DNA from: Periplaneta americana
Lineage: Eukaryota; Arthropoda; Insecta; Blattodea; Blattidae
Length of the DNA: 64,000 nucleotides
Assembly (NCBI RefSeq): GCF_040183065.1
Contig: NC_091127.1
Location: 107,354,334-107,418,333 of the forward strand
Direction of reading: 5' to 3'
Of the stretch, positions 53,545 through 63,920 are shown in pieces (the first letter of the stretch is position 1; the number at the start of each line of letters is the position of its first letter). The notes under the pieces were generated by a model. That model worked only from the letters and a program-made list of their open reading frames with translations, had not been told where the DNA came from and ran no database searches. Made by a program: the position numbers and the translations under genes.

Positions 53545-54030
53545 TAGAAGAAAGTATATAAAGATAGAAGAAAATGTTAGCTTCACCAAAACATTTGAAC
53601 GAAGCCGCCATTTTCAGTTGACAAACAAAACAAATGACGATCGCAAAGAATGTTTTATAGTACCGTAAAGAATTTGCAGTTTGAAATGTTGGCAAACAAA
53701 GAAACAAATGGTAGGGGAGGTGATAAAAACAGTAGAAAGTATATAAAGATTAAAAGAAATAAATTCTGTAATACAATAAAATACGTATTAATTGACTTAC
53801 TAAAATTCTATTTAACTAATGTTAACTTCACCAAAATGTTTGAATGGAGCCGCCATTTTCAGTCGACTATCTATGCAGGAAACAAATGACGACCGCAAAG
53901 CATGTTTTACAGTACCGTAAAGAATTTGGAGTTTGAAATGTTGGCAAAGAACCAAATGCTAGGGAAGTGATAAAAACAAACAAATGCTAAGGAAGCGATA
54001 AAAATAAACAAATTCTAGGGAAGTGATAAA
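53545..54030 (+). repeat. Tandem duplication plus short 32-bp-type repeats
   Basis: A block with gaaagtatataaagat, gttagcttcaccaaaac, gccgccattttcagt and agtaccgtaaagaatttg occurs twice (about 53545-53730 and 53735-53970, the second with an insertion). It is followed by three copies of a gctagggaagtgataaaa-like unit (53948-54030). Confidence 0.8.
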
Positions 54031-54039
54031 ATTGTGTTA

Positions 54040-54600
54040 TAAGCAGCCATGATTAGTTGAAAGACGTTCTTTCGTAGGTACCGTTTTATTGGTCAAAAGT
54101 AGTATGACATAGTGTAATAGTCAAGCTAAACCGTGTAATCTTTTTTATTATTTTTATTAATTCTATTTTTCTTCTTCATCGACAGTTATCTTCTATTCTT
54201 TCTATCCAAATGTTCGTTAATTAATTTATTTATTCATTCATTCATTCATTCATTCATTCATTCATTCATTCATTCATTCATTCATTTATCAGGCGAAAAA
54301 CATGGTCCCTTCTCACAATTTCCACGAACATTGTTGAATTAATCAAATTCCTATAAAATAGTCTCATATTTTATTTGCACAGTTAAGTGGTTGGTAAATG
54401 ACGCTAATAACATTCTACTTCTCATTATTATTATTTTTTTTTTTTTGCGTACAGACATTCCCTTAATTAAATTTATTTCACTCCCTGTCACTATAGTCTT
54501 TTCTTGTTTATCGCTCCTAGCTTTCACCCATTTTTTTCCCATTCTTATTGTCGTATTCTTTCTTTCTTATCTAAAAAAAATGACAAGTCAAATTGTAAGA
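54040..54600. other. Intergenic with (ATTC)n at 54226-54286
   Basis: The ATTC array has about 14 units. No gene recognised. Confidence 0.5.
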
Positions 54601-54604
54601 ATGC

Positions 54605-54830
54605 AATAGCGTAGCTCAGGCGGTAGCGCGTTTGCATGTTGATCCGGAGTTGCGTTCGGGCGTGGGTTCAATTCCCGCTTTGGGTGATTACTTGGTTGCT
54701 TCTTCCGAGATTTTTCTAAACCGTAAGGCGAATGCCAGGTAATCTATACAAATGCTCGACCTCATCTCGCTATCACAGTTACATCGACGCTAAATAATCC
54801 ATTAGTTAATACAGCGTCAATAAGCAAGTA
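54605..54830 (+). mobile_element. SINE family 1
   Basis: Head gtagctcaggcggtagcgcg, B-box region GGGTTCAATTCCCGC, body with aaccgtaaggcgaatgccag and the GACGCTAAATAATCC...AGCGTC 3' hairpin. A clear target duplication was not found. Confidence 0.85.
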
Positions 54831-55024
54831 AAAAACTATAAACTATAAGAACTACAAGGGCACTGGCCAGTTGATATCGGTATATAAAATGTGTGCAAAA
54901 ATTATAAACAGTGACAACCTGCGATTCCCCATAAAAGAGGAGAAAATAGGTTTTCGACCGTGCAACTATGATATACTTATAACAAAAATGATAATTTAAA
55001 GAAAAAGGGAATTTAAACTTATCG

Positions 55025-55278
55025 GTCCACACCTGTGGAGTAACGGTCAGCGCGTCTGGCTGCGAAACCAGGTGGCCCGGGTTCGAATCCCGGTCGGGGC
55101 AAGTTACCTGGTTGAGGTTTTTTCCGGGGTTTTCCCTCAATCCAATACGAGCAAATGCTGGGTAACTTTCGGTGCTGGACCCCGGACTCATTTCACCGGC
55201 ATTATCACCTTCATTTCATTCAGACGCTAAATAACCTAGATGTTGACACAGCGTCGTAAAATAACCCAATAAAAAAAA
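55025..55278 (+). mobile_element. SINE family 2, full length with TSD
   Basis: Complete head, body and 3' hairpin; 11-bp duplication taaacttatcg at 55014-55024 and 55279-55289. A useful reference copy of the family. Confidence 0.93.
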
Positions 55279-55294
55279 TAAACTTATCGACATT

Positions 55295-56020
55295 CATATT
55301 ATTTATCTATCTAGAAAAAGCTTTCTACAGAGTTAGTATGCAGACATTGCGGGAAGTAATGGAAAAAGGGCTATCCGTATCATGCAATAAAAGTATTTAA
55401 AAACATCTACGATAAAATTAAAATATTAATAAAACAGGCACTAAGAAACAAGAAAAGAAAGTAATAGACCAAAGCGTTAGACAATTGGTGTAGTGGTAGT
55501 CTGTCACCTGATTTTTTTATATTTATATGGACGACATTACAAAACAGTTCAAGAGTAAAATCGATCCAGGAATAAAAACAGCCGGTAATACAATTTTAAA
55601 TCAACTAATTTTTACAGTTCTTGTAATATTTCAGGATAATGAAAACGCCCTGCAAAAACTTCCTAAAAATTGAATCTAATTTACAATCTTTACAAATTTA
55701 GAATTTCAGTGCTAAAAACAAAGGTGATGGTGCTCCACGGAAAATATTCTCGGTGTTCAAAAATTGTTACCGGTGACCACAAGAAAGATTGAGCATGTGT
55801 CTCAGCTTAACCATCTAGACTGCGATATCAGCTATGAGTATGACAAAGATGCAGAACAAAGAATTCAACAGCTGCAAGTCGTTTGTAGCAAAATTAATGG
55901 AACATTGGGAAGAAATAATCGTGAAGAAACGAAATTAAACTTTTATAAAATCTTAGTTGCGTTGAAATTAGATTTCTATGGAAAATAATAGGTTGCACTA
56001 AAAGAGATCAAATAAGAACA
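55295..56020 (+). pseudogene. LINE reverse-transcriptase remnant
   Basis: Traces in several frames: YLSRKSFLQS-like motif A region, IYMDDITKQFKSKIDPGI, LNQLIFTVLVIFQDNENALQ (motif C position, YADD lost), then from 55764 VSQLNHLDCDISYEYDKDAE, QRIQQLQVVCSKINGTLGRN and NREETKLNFYKILVALKLDF. The order fits the polymerase and thumb of an insect LINE, distinct from the (GTAA)n family. Stops and frameshifts make it dead. Related to 59.7-60.7 kb. Confidence 0.75.
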
Positions 56021-56024
56021 AAGA

Positions 56025-56345
56025 AGAATTACGTGTTTGACTGAACCATAAAACAGATTAATATAAGGAAAGGTGGAAAGCACATTGAAAAGAATGACGA
56101 TGCAAGACTTGTGAATAAAATATTAAATCGTTACCGTAAAAGAAGAAGATATAAGATGTCCACGTGAAAGATGTACATAAATTATGAACACTATTGTAAG
56201 GGCGGAACGGACAAAAACGCCTAAGTCCGGAAGTGGAGAACAAAAAGGCTTTTCTTCTTTGCTTAGTTTCTTTCTTTATTCTTCCACTTTCTCTTTCTTA
56301 TTTGTCCTTTTCCCTTAATTTTTTTTTGTTCATTCATTTTCACTT
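56025..56345. other. Intergenic; pyrimidine-rich from 56240
   Basis: T/C-rich sequence at 56240-56335 resumes at 56605-56690 on the other side of a MITE. Confidence 0.4.
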
Positions 56346-56350
56346 ATATA

Positions 56351-56599
56351 TCGTCGTTGTTCCGCAATAACTCCTATGTGCAAAATATACAATTTCTCAG
56401 TAGGAAGAAAAAACACATTATTCATCCTATGGCAGCCGTACATAGGGGATTGTGAATTCTTACATTTTCGAAAGAAAGAAATATAATTACATATAGGAGA
56501 TTTTATTATTTGCTGTATCACTATTTAAGTTATTTAATAGAGCAAAAGTCTCAAAATCGATAAATATGTCACATAGGAGTTATTGCAGGAAGAACGACA
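56351..56599. mobile_element. 249-bp TIR element (MITE)
   Basis: Ends tcgtcgttgttccgcaataa plus ctcctatgtg (56351-56380) and the complement of ttgtcgttcttcctgcaata with the same continuation (56570-56599). Flanks are tata-like. It sits in a pyrimidine-rich tract. An unpaired interior of about 190 bp is non-coding. Confidence 0.78.
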
Positions 56600-56886
56600 A
56601 TATATTCTTTCTCTAATTTCTTTTTTTTTCTATCATTCCTTTCTTCTTTTATCTTTTTCTCTTTTCTCTCTTCCCTTATATTCGAAAATTCGTCCTTTTT
56701 GCAACAATGTCAGTCAGAGCAACCGGTAAGTTCAGATGCGTTTATCCTTCTTGCAATCGCTATTTATCCTAGTGCAAATCAGTAGATTATTACAGTAATA
56801 AAAAAAGTAGGAACTCGCACAGTGTAACGTTTTAAGTATTCGTACCACGTAGGTATTGTACATTTGCAAGAAAGTCTCTCAGTAAT

Positions 56887-57072
56887 ACCATAGTCTAGTA
56901 TATACAGTCACGAAGCTTGAGTTTATGAGGGTACTAGAAACAATAGACTGTGCAGGTACTATTTGCATTGTATGTAATGAGGCAATAGTAGCGATCCTAG
57001 TGGTTAGCAACTATCTATGGATGCATATTTACTACGTATTGAGCTTCGTGACTGTATATACTGGACTGTGGT
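56887..57072. mobile_element. 186-bp MITE, copy 2
   Basis: accatagtctagtatataca... with its complement at the right end; over 30 bp of inverted match with few differences. Flanking aat on both sides may be a 3-bp target duplication. Same length and interior as 20487-20672. Confidence 0.85.
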
Positions 57073-57158
57073 AATACTGTAACATGCAATATGTTTTTTC
57101 TTGCACTTCTTTAAGCTCTTTGTCAAGTGTACACTATCGTTACCAATGAATCAACGAC

Positions 57159-57410
57159 CGTCAATTCGCTGTTTCGCTGACCTGCCGCAGCTCCTTCGTC
57201 ATAGATCTTCTTACACCATCTTCTTCTAGCTCGTTTTCGTTCCTCTTTTCCTGTTGGTCCGTGTTTATCATTGGTACATGAATATCTGCTATATTAGCAG
57301 TATTTGCTTTTCCCATCGTTGTCTGTATTTTCTTATTTCATAATTTAGGTTTGAAATGTTTCATTATTCTCTTATGTCGTTGTAGTACAGTACCTAACCA
57401 TTGAAGTCTG
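57159..57410 (-). pseudogene. Probable LINE C-terminal fragment
   Basis: The minus strand reads YRLQWLGTVLQRHKRIMKHF, KPKL, a stop, then KKIQTTMGKANTANIADIHV and QQEKRNENELEEDGVRRSMT. LQWLG-x-V-x-R resembles the RW-GHV-x-RM block after LINE polymerases. The rest is not distinctive. Confidence 0.4.
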
Positions 57411-57411
57411 T

Positions 57412-57875
57412 AAGTTTATAGTGCTCTGGTATTTGATTTCATATCGTAACATACATCCTGCAATTGAACTTAAGTATCGGTACTAAATTTTTATTCTTAT
57501 TTTGAAGCCGTTAAAGATCTCCAGTTCTTGTTACCGTGTAAAAGCTAGCGACCGTCGTTACCTTTCTGAAACTCTAAAGAATTCTACAATTAAAAAATAT
57601 AGTAATTCTTTTGCTTGTGCCTCAGGCATATTCAAATTTTTCGTTAAGGTATCAATTTATTCTACATGATATACACTAGTGAAAGAGTCAGTAATTTCGT
57701 GGACTATTGCTACCGTGAACACTATGAAATACTCATAGCAGGTTTCACGTAAGATATGTTCCTAAAAAGCTAATAGGTATGGCCGTCTTTTCAATGTTGC
57801 CAACTGTTACAAAATATAACCATAGCTGGGAAAAATAACAATGTTATGTACTGGAACAACAACAACAACAACAAC

Positions 57876-57918
<43 letters not shown>

Positions 57919-58000
57919 TAAGCTTCCTTTATGAAAGGTTGCCAAGTTCGACAAAGCGTGTTATATTTAATTCGGGAAACACACCTAAAAGGTAAAATAA
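57412..58000. other. Intergenic with (AAC)n(AAT)n at 57860-57914
   Basis: The microsatellite is the only clear feature. Confidence 0.5.
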
Positions 58001-58004
58001 TATA

Positions 58005-59155
58005 GGGGAAAGTAGCCATCAATGGACCACCTAACGATTTCTTATTTTATCTAACAAAGGCAATCCTTAAAATTCCGTTCATAGGCTTGAACAATAACAT
58101 TACTAATAAGGAATTATAAAATGAAGTTTCAGGGCTACATCCTATTTATATCTGTTTAAAGAATAGCTAATTTAAAATTCGGCTATTGGTTCAATGAAGA
58201 CGACAGAGTTCTGTGAATGGACCACCATGTTCCTATGAATGGACCAAAAGAATTTTTTTTTAATATCTCAAAATAATGTCAACAAAGGAAAAATCGTAAC
58301 AATGAAGAAACATATATTCGATTAATGGATGTTGAACTGAGAATCATGAAAAACACAGTCCTTCTCATTTCAATATTTTAAAGTTTTAGGCTATTTCAAA
58401 TTAGGCCTAGCTAATACAGTAGTTAAAAAAAATGTTAGCATACAACTTTAATTTACAAGTCCACAATATAATGATGTGATTTTACATATAAAATTTATTT
58501 CTGGAGTCTGAGATTATTCTTATACTGTAGATAAAACAGTCTTCCTTTTCAAGACACACATGCCACACAAAGTATTTCTTTTGACTCCGCCTAACATTTG
58601 CACAATCTTCATGTACCCATTTCCTGCAAGATATACAATGAATCACATTTTCCTCGATGGTTTCTTCATACATGAAACAAAACCAGGAATCTTGATTTGT
58701 TTGCTTCCTGAAGGGAATTGGTTTCCATTAATGATCCATTTTAAAATGCAGTCCATTCATGGGAACTCCAGCTGGTCCATCCGTAGCGACTTCGCCATTT
58801 TCTAATCACACTTCAAGAGCGCTGAAGAGGTTATACAAAATTTATGAATATGCAACTAAAAAAAGAAGCAGACAAAACACTGCTTCCAGCTATAATTATA
58901 TGTCATTTCATAACTTAATGTCAATAAGCCAATCTACTCTGTACTTAAATTTGCTTTAAAATTACAGTAAAAATAACAAAAACGTATCTGAGCTTGTTCA
59001 GCCCACGTGTTTGCTGCCGCTACCAAAGACAACTCAGGAGTGACATACACGAGGGGGAAGCCTTGAGGTGACGTTTCACGCATACGCAATCAATATGACC
59101 AAAAATATGTCAACGGTCCATTGAAAGCAACGGTTCATCGATGGCTACTCTCCCC
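58005..59155 (-). mobile_element. pogo-like DNA transposon, 1151 bp
   Basis: TA duplications (58003-58004, 59156-59157) and inverted ends ggggaaagtagccatcaatg and ggggagagtagccatcgatg (reverse strand). It contains a minus-strand zinc-finger remnant (next entry). The interior is otherwise AT-rich and eroded. The terminal GGGGAA is shared with the element at 62.0 kb. Confidence 0.8.
58482..58720 (-). pseudogene. Zinc-finger tail of a pogo-like transposase
   Basis: KQTNQDSWFCFMYEETIEEN then VIHCISCRKWVHEDCANVRR and KKYFVWHVCLEKEDCF. The pattern W-x-C ... C-x2-C-x-x-W-x-HE-x-C-A ... YF-x-x-x-x-C is the PHD-like zinc finger found at the C-terminus of many insect pogo-type transposases. The DDE domain is not recognisable, and one of the expected cysteines near the YEE is missing. 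Confidence 0.65.
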
Positions 59156-59159
59156 TACA

Positions 59160-59208
59160 TTTTTTTTTAAACGGTTAGGGAATCGAATGTATAAAACGTC
59201 AGAAAAAT

Positions 59209-59243
<35 letters not shown>

Positions 59244-59690
59244 CTTACCTTTATGTTGACAGGTTTTCATCAGTGATTGATTACGTTGAAATGTCCAATA
59301 ACACTTGCTAGTATCTCGTTAATGTTGGCAGCTTCTTCAAAGGCAAACGATGCTGTGAATATAGCAGTTAGAAAATAAATAACTGCCAGCTCTAGTATTT
59401 GTCAGTACCGAAATTAGAAACAAAGTTGGCAAAAGAGAATTCAACCTGACGGGTATAAAGTAAGAAGATTTGGACTATAGTCGTGGCAATTAATTCATAT
59501 AAATAAAAGATAACCATCAAGGAAAAGGAAAAGAAGAGGAAGAAAGTAACGAAATATCAGATGCACACCATATAACATACGAAGAATTTCTAGAAACTTT
59601 AAATTGTACAAAAAAAATAGAACTCCAGTATATGATGGAATAATTCAGAACTATTGATATATGCTTCAATGAATTTCAAACAAAGACTTA
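59160..59690. other. Intergenic with (AAT)n at 59211-59242
   Basis: About ten AAT units; nothing else supported. Confidence 0.5.
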
Positions 59691-59699
59691 CATTTCTTA

Positions 59700-60720
59700 A
59701 ATGTATGTTGACTAACACGAAAAATCCTAGATGAATAGGAAATAGGAAAGGGAACAGGAAAGACTGCGTAAATTACCGTGAAATAACCCTCTTAAACTCA
59801 ACCTAAAATATAGGCCTATGCTAAAATAATTAGAAGACGCCTGAATAGAATATGCGAAGCCACGTTACAAGAAGAATAACAGGATTTCAAAAAGGTCGCT
59901 CTTGCTTTAACTGTGTTTATACTAAAACAGATTGTAGAAAAGATACGTGAGTATAATTTGGAAATCCATATATTGTTCATTTACTATAATGAAGCGATTA
60001 ATAAGATCTCAAGACAAATCTTATGGAGAATAATGATAAACAATGGCTACCCCATACCATTATTATCGAAGTAATAAAACATTTGTATGAATAAACATCA
60101 GTTTACATAGACAATGGAACTTTAAGCTCCAATCTAGATCTTATATACCCAGATTGCTCGGCGTTAAAGGTTTTGACGGTAAAAAAATTTTGTCAGGTTT
60201 ACTATGCTGCCATCTAGTTGTTACATAAGGAGTCACGTCATAACTTCCATTTGAATTGCATTAGCGACTGTACTGCCAACTCGTGTTCGTTTACGGTGGA
60301 CGGGTGGCGATCCTGTGGCGGTTGTTCTCTTCAAAGTGCAACCGATTTTAACATAGTAATGATCAATCTATATATTATGATCTAGCGCTCCAGGTATCAA
60401 ATTATAAATCGAGGAGTCAGGCAAGGATGTCCACTGATCCCCACCATTTTTAACATTTATGTAGACATTGTGGTCAAGGAATGACAACAGACACGTTTAA
60501 ATTTTAAAATAAGGACATGGACATTAAAGAGAACTTTATTTGTAGATGGCCAGTGCATTATATCAGAAACAGGAAATGAGTTACAATTAACCGCATATCA
60601 ATTGCACAATTTATCTAAAGAATATAACCTCAAAATTTCATTGAGGAAGACGAAAGTAATGGCATTTCACGGAAAACAACCAGTAAGGTCCAAAATTATA
60701 ATAGACAAATAATTTCATAT
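59700..60720 (+). pseudogene. LINE reverse-transcriptase remnant, interrupted
   Basis: Traces in order: RKDCVNYREITLLNST (the NYR-x-ITLLN block), GFQKGRSCFNCVYTKTD, QIVEKIREYNLEIHILFIYY (motif A region), then after a 255-bp insertion INRGVRQGCPLIPTIFNIYV (motif B), RTLFVDGQCIISETGNELQL (motif C, YADD replaced by FVDGQ) and YNLKISLRKTKVMAFHGKQP. The catalytic aspartate pair is lost and stops are frequent. Confidence 0.82.
60132..60386. mobile_element. Candidate 255-bp insertion in the LINE
   Basis: Interrupts the LINE between motifs A and B. The outer direct repeat gctcca (60126-60131, 60387-60392) and rough inverted ends (atctagatcttatata / tatattatgatctag) suggest a small DNA element. Confidence 0.5.
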
Positions 60721-60721
60721 C

Positions 60722-61510
60722 TGGAAGAGATCCTAGACTCATGAAAATCATGTTTTCACAAAGTGATAAGTTCAGCACTTTTGCCTAACATGACAAATTA
60801 TAGCCTATTTGCACGCCGATGTGATGAATTTAGCCATTTACGTGTAACAATCTTCAGATACTACACTAACGTTGTTCTTACAGCCACTAGTATAGTCTAA
60901 TATCGTTTCATTTACGGTTAGTTATTACTTGTAAATACAATGTATTCTGGGACATAATATACAAGAGTGCCGCATGGCCGCTGGTCCACGGAATTATTGA
61001 CTTTAATACGTAGCCCATGTACAGTAATTAAAATCAATAAGTTGTTTCGGTAATAATCACTTTGGCTCGATTATGTTTTTGTCTTTGAAAGCCACAGCAT
61101 TAGGTTTTGTTTTAGGTATCATTCAATCGATTTAATGATATAAATTGCGTAACTTGAGTGGATTATCCATCTGAAATCCATTGGCTAGAGTACATTTAAT
61201 GTACATGCATACTCAACTTGTCTCTAGGGAGGGAAGACTGTACGTATCATCATCTAACAGAGTTATTGACGATTCGATCCTACCTCTCACAAGGGAACAT
61301 GGAATCACATTACACGTCTCTCCTGAATTCATGCAATAATATAGGCCTACAATTGTACAGTGAAACTCTCCTCTTTCCGTCAAAAGCATAATAAATAATG
61401 GTATTGATAAGTAAGAGAATGGAAATTTCAAGGATCGTATCAAAACTGATCAGCTTTTTAATTACATCATATTTGAGATTACTTTCTCTTTACATTAACT
61501 ACAGTACAGC
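60722..61510. other. Intergenic, nothing recognisable
   Basis: No supportable feature. Confidence 0.35.
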
Positions 61511-62006
61511 AGTTTGAGATATGGAAAAACTTATCACATCGTGGTAGAGGGGTGTCACAATTTTCCGAATGATCAAAAAAGAATTCCTGGATTTCCACCA
61601 AAAAAAGGCCTTTTATCTTCCCAATGGACGAATGCCATAAAAATGAATTTTAATGTTATTCCTGTCCACAGCGTCCCAGGTAGGAGTCAAGATTCCCGTT
61701 GCCGTCACTGCAACTAGAATGAAACTCTCCCTCATGTTCTTGGTTCCTGTCCCAAAGGGGAGTTATTAAGAAATAACAGACACCACATGATAAGAAGCAG
61801 CATTACCAAATGCCTTAAAAATTTGAAAACTTAGAAATCTATGAAGAAGTGCCGTATATATCAACCGAAGGTTCCAATAAATGCGCCGACATCATTGCAA
61901 TTATCAGGAAGATGAACAATGGCTTTGTTATTGACCCAATTGTGATGCACAGAGCAGAGAAGTAGATCGTGAAAATAGAGGCATTATGCACCTTTCTTCA
62001 AATATA

Positions 62007-62910
62007 GGGGAACATGGGGCAGGACGGCGTAGTTAATGTTTGAATGCTTTATTTAGTATCAAATAATGTAAATGTATGGGTTTTATGACATATATGCTTT
62101 TATTACACTGTAAACAAGTAAAAAAGTATGCACTTAGAGTGAAATCCGGTCATTATAACCTTAAAATAAATTAGTTTTTCGAAATGTGTGTTTTGCCCCG
62201 TTCTGCCCCATATATGGGGCAAAATGGGGTATCTATTTTTTGTAATAATTAAATGGCAAAAGTGACAAAAATTATATACTGAAAGTGTGAATACTACAAC
62301 ATTTTACAAGTTTACTTGAGAAAAAGTCATTCGAAAAATACGCAAATGTGCGTGGCATCCTCGTCTTCACTATCTACTCCTGCGCAACAATTGTGAGCCC
62401 ATTTCAGACATGATACTCATTTAATCCAACCTTCTTCTGACAAACAACAGAACGAACAACCCATTACAGGAGGTGAAATTTAATTAAATATGACGTGGGG
62501 GAGGACGGGGTACTGCCCTGTTATGCCTCACCCCTTTTGCCCCACAGTCACAATTTCTAAGTTATGAGGTATTGGCAGGAAAAATAACGCACGAAATTTA
62601 AGAAAGTTTCGGAATTAAAAGCCAGGCAAGCACTCTATAATATGACATTAAAATAGATTATCTAAATAAATCTCATTTGTACTTACATGTGACAAGAGAA
62701 CAGTTTAAAGTTGCAAATGAATGATACAAAATGATGCAGCAACCGAATAACATACAACAGATGCAAGGAATGGCAGTAAGTGTTGTATGATGATATATTT
62801 ACATGAGTTGACGAAATTCTAAAAAAAATTCGGTAGATTGCACTACTTTTTGGGAAGACAGAGGCTATACCCCGTCCTGCCCACCTTCCCCGTCCTGCCC
62901 CATATTCCCC
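62007..62910 (-). mobile_element. pogo-like DNA transposon, 904 bp, inside a LINE
   Basis: TA duplications (62005-62006, 62911-62912) and inverted ends ggggaacatggggcaggacg and ggggaatatggggcaggacg (reverse strand). Interior words such as tgccccatatatggggcaaa echo the ends. A zinc-finger remnant lies on the minus strand. Confidence 0.85.
62327..62470 (-). pseudogene. Zinc-finger tail of a pogo-like transposase
   Basis: VMGCSFCCLSEEGWIK, a TGA, VSCLKWAHNCCAGVDSEDED, ATHICVFFE and a stop. C-x2-C ... W-x6-C-x2-W-x-H-x2-C-AG ... IC-x3-E matches the same PHD-like finger as at 58.5 kb but is clearly diverged from it. The stop that closes the frame (62327-62329) is probably the original end of the protein. 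Confidence 0.68.
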
Positions 62911-63119
62911 TATGGAAGAAAAATAGAAAATAGTATCTGAAAATCGCTGGGAGGCGATTGGATTATTGTTTGAAACACGTGGAACTATTTCACAATTTTG
63001 TGTACATTTTTTCCATAGATTTCATATCAATACATTGATTCTTCAGGATCTATCTATACCAATTTTAAACTCGTCTTTGCTAATTTCATTGCAAATAACC
63101 ATTTATACAGTTTTATAAA

Positions 63120-63430
63120 TGAATAATACAATTCAGTTAGAGGGATGGCTACTAAAAACAAAGGAAAAACAAAAGAAAAACATAACTGTATAGAAATATT
63201 GTTTTTTGTACATAAACAAATAAATTAATTACGTGTAACCAAACGGTACCTCCCTTTGTTATAGGGCAACTATCCCTTTCTGGATTTTCTCTCTCTGACC
63301 TTCTTGGAGAGGAAGAAAGTACTGTTTCTGATAAAGAAAGTAATGAAATGGAGTAGCCTAAAAATCTCCAAAGCGACAATGTCCAAGTTAAAAATATTTG
63401 TCAATTAACATTTCTTTTAATGCAGCTTAT
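63120..63430. other. Intergenic, nothing recognisable
   Basis: The minus frame at 63152-63379 shows no domain. Confidence 0.35.
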
Positions 63431-63432
63431 AA

Positions 63433-63710
63433 TATAGAGTGAGTCAAATCTAAGTGACCGGCACTCTCCCTTCTCTCTGCCCTACTGTTTGGCAAGCAGA
63501 TCGCCAGCTCTCTTAAATTGACGGAGCATATTGAGAATTAAATCAATGGCTTTCCCAAAACACACTATGATATGTTTTATATAATACAGTTTTTATCTCT
63601 GTCAAAAATGAAGCAAAAACGAGCAAAATTGCATTAAACTTTTTTGTTTGAAATATCTCAAAGAATAACCACCTGAAATTAATGACATTACTAACGGTTC
63701 ACTCTGTATA
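63433..63710 (-). mobile_element. About 277-bp MITE, full copy
   Basis: Short inverted ends tatagagtga and tcactctgtata. The interior matches the partial copy at 15.1 kb in reverse orientation (catatgctc-type blocks, aatggctttcccaaaacac). Non-coding. Confidence 0.72.
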
Positions 63711-63920
63711 GGGTAAAGGTTGGTAGTTTTATGATACGAGTAATATCGTGTTAATTCTTTTTGAGAATTTATTACAATTTACTGAGCGAGAGAAGAATGA
63801 GTTTTGTGCAGAAACTTGTCCACGAACATTCCTTTAATACATTGACGCAATAAACCGATCTTCCTCTCGTTCAGTATAATTGTAATAAATTCCCAAAAAG
63901 AATATTACCAATCTTTATCC
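63711..63920. mobile_element. 210-bp hairpin MITE
   Basis: Ends gggtaaaggttggta and, on the other strand, ggataaagattggta; the arms continue with ttctttttgagaatttatta and caatttactgagcgagag. TA on both sides (63709-63710, 63921-63922). It begins exactly where the neighbouring MITE ends. Confidence 0.8.

Larger units (their letters stand above)
61514..63118 (+). pseudogene. LINE C-terminus (zinc knuckle/endonuclease-like), split
   Basis: RKGLL-like entry: PPKKGLLSSQWTNAIKMNFN, VIPVHSVPGRSQDSRCRHCN, a stop, NETLPHVLGSCPKGELLRNN and RHHMIRSSITKCLKNLK; then, in another frame, EEVPYISTEGSNKCADIIAI and NNGFVIDPIVMHRAEK. C-x2-C ... H-x4-C followed by a D ... IDP block is the usual C-terminal layout of LINEs with a restriction-like endonuclease (R2-type). 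The frame resumes after a 904-bp insertion: NRWEAIGLLFETRGTISQFC and ISLQITIYTVL, stop at 63116-63118. Confidence 0.7.
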
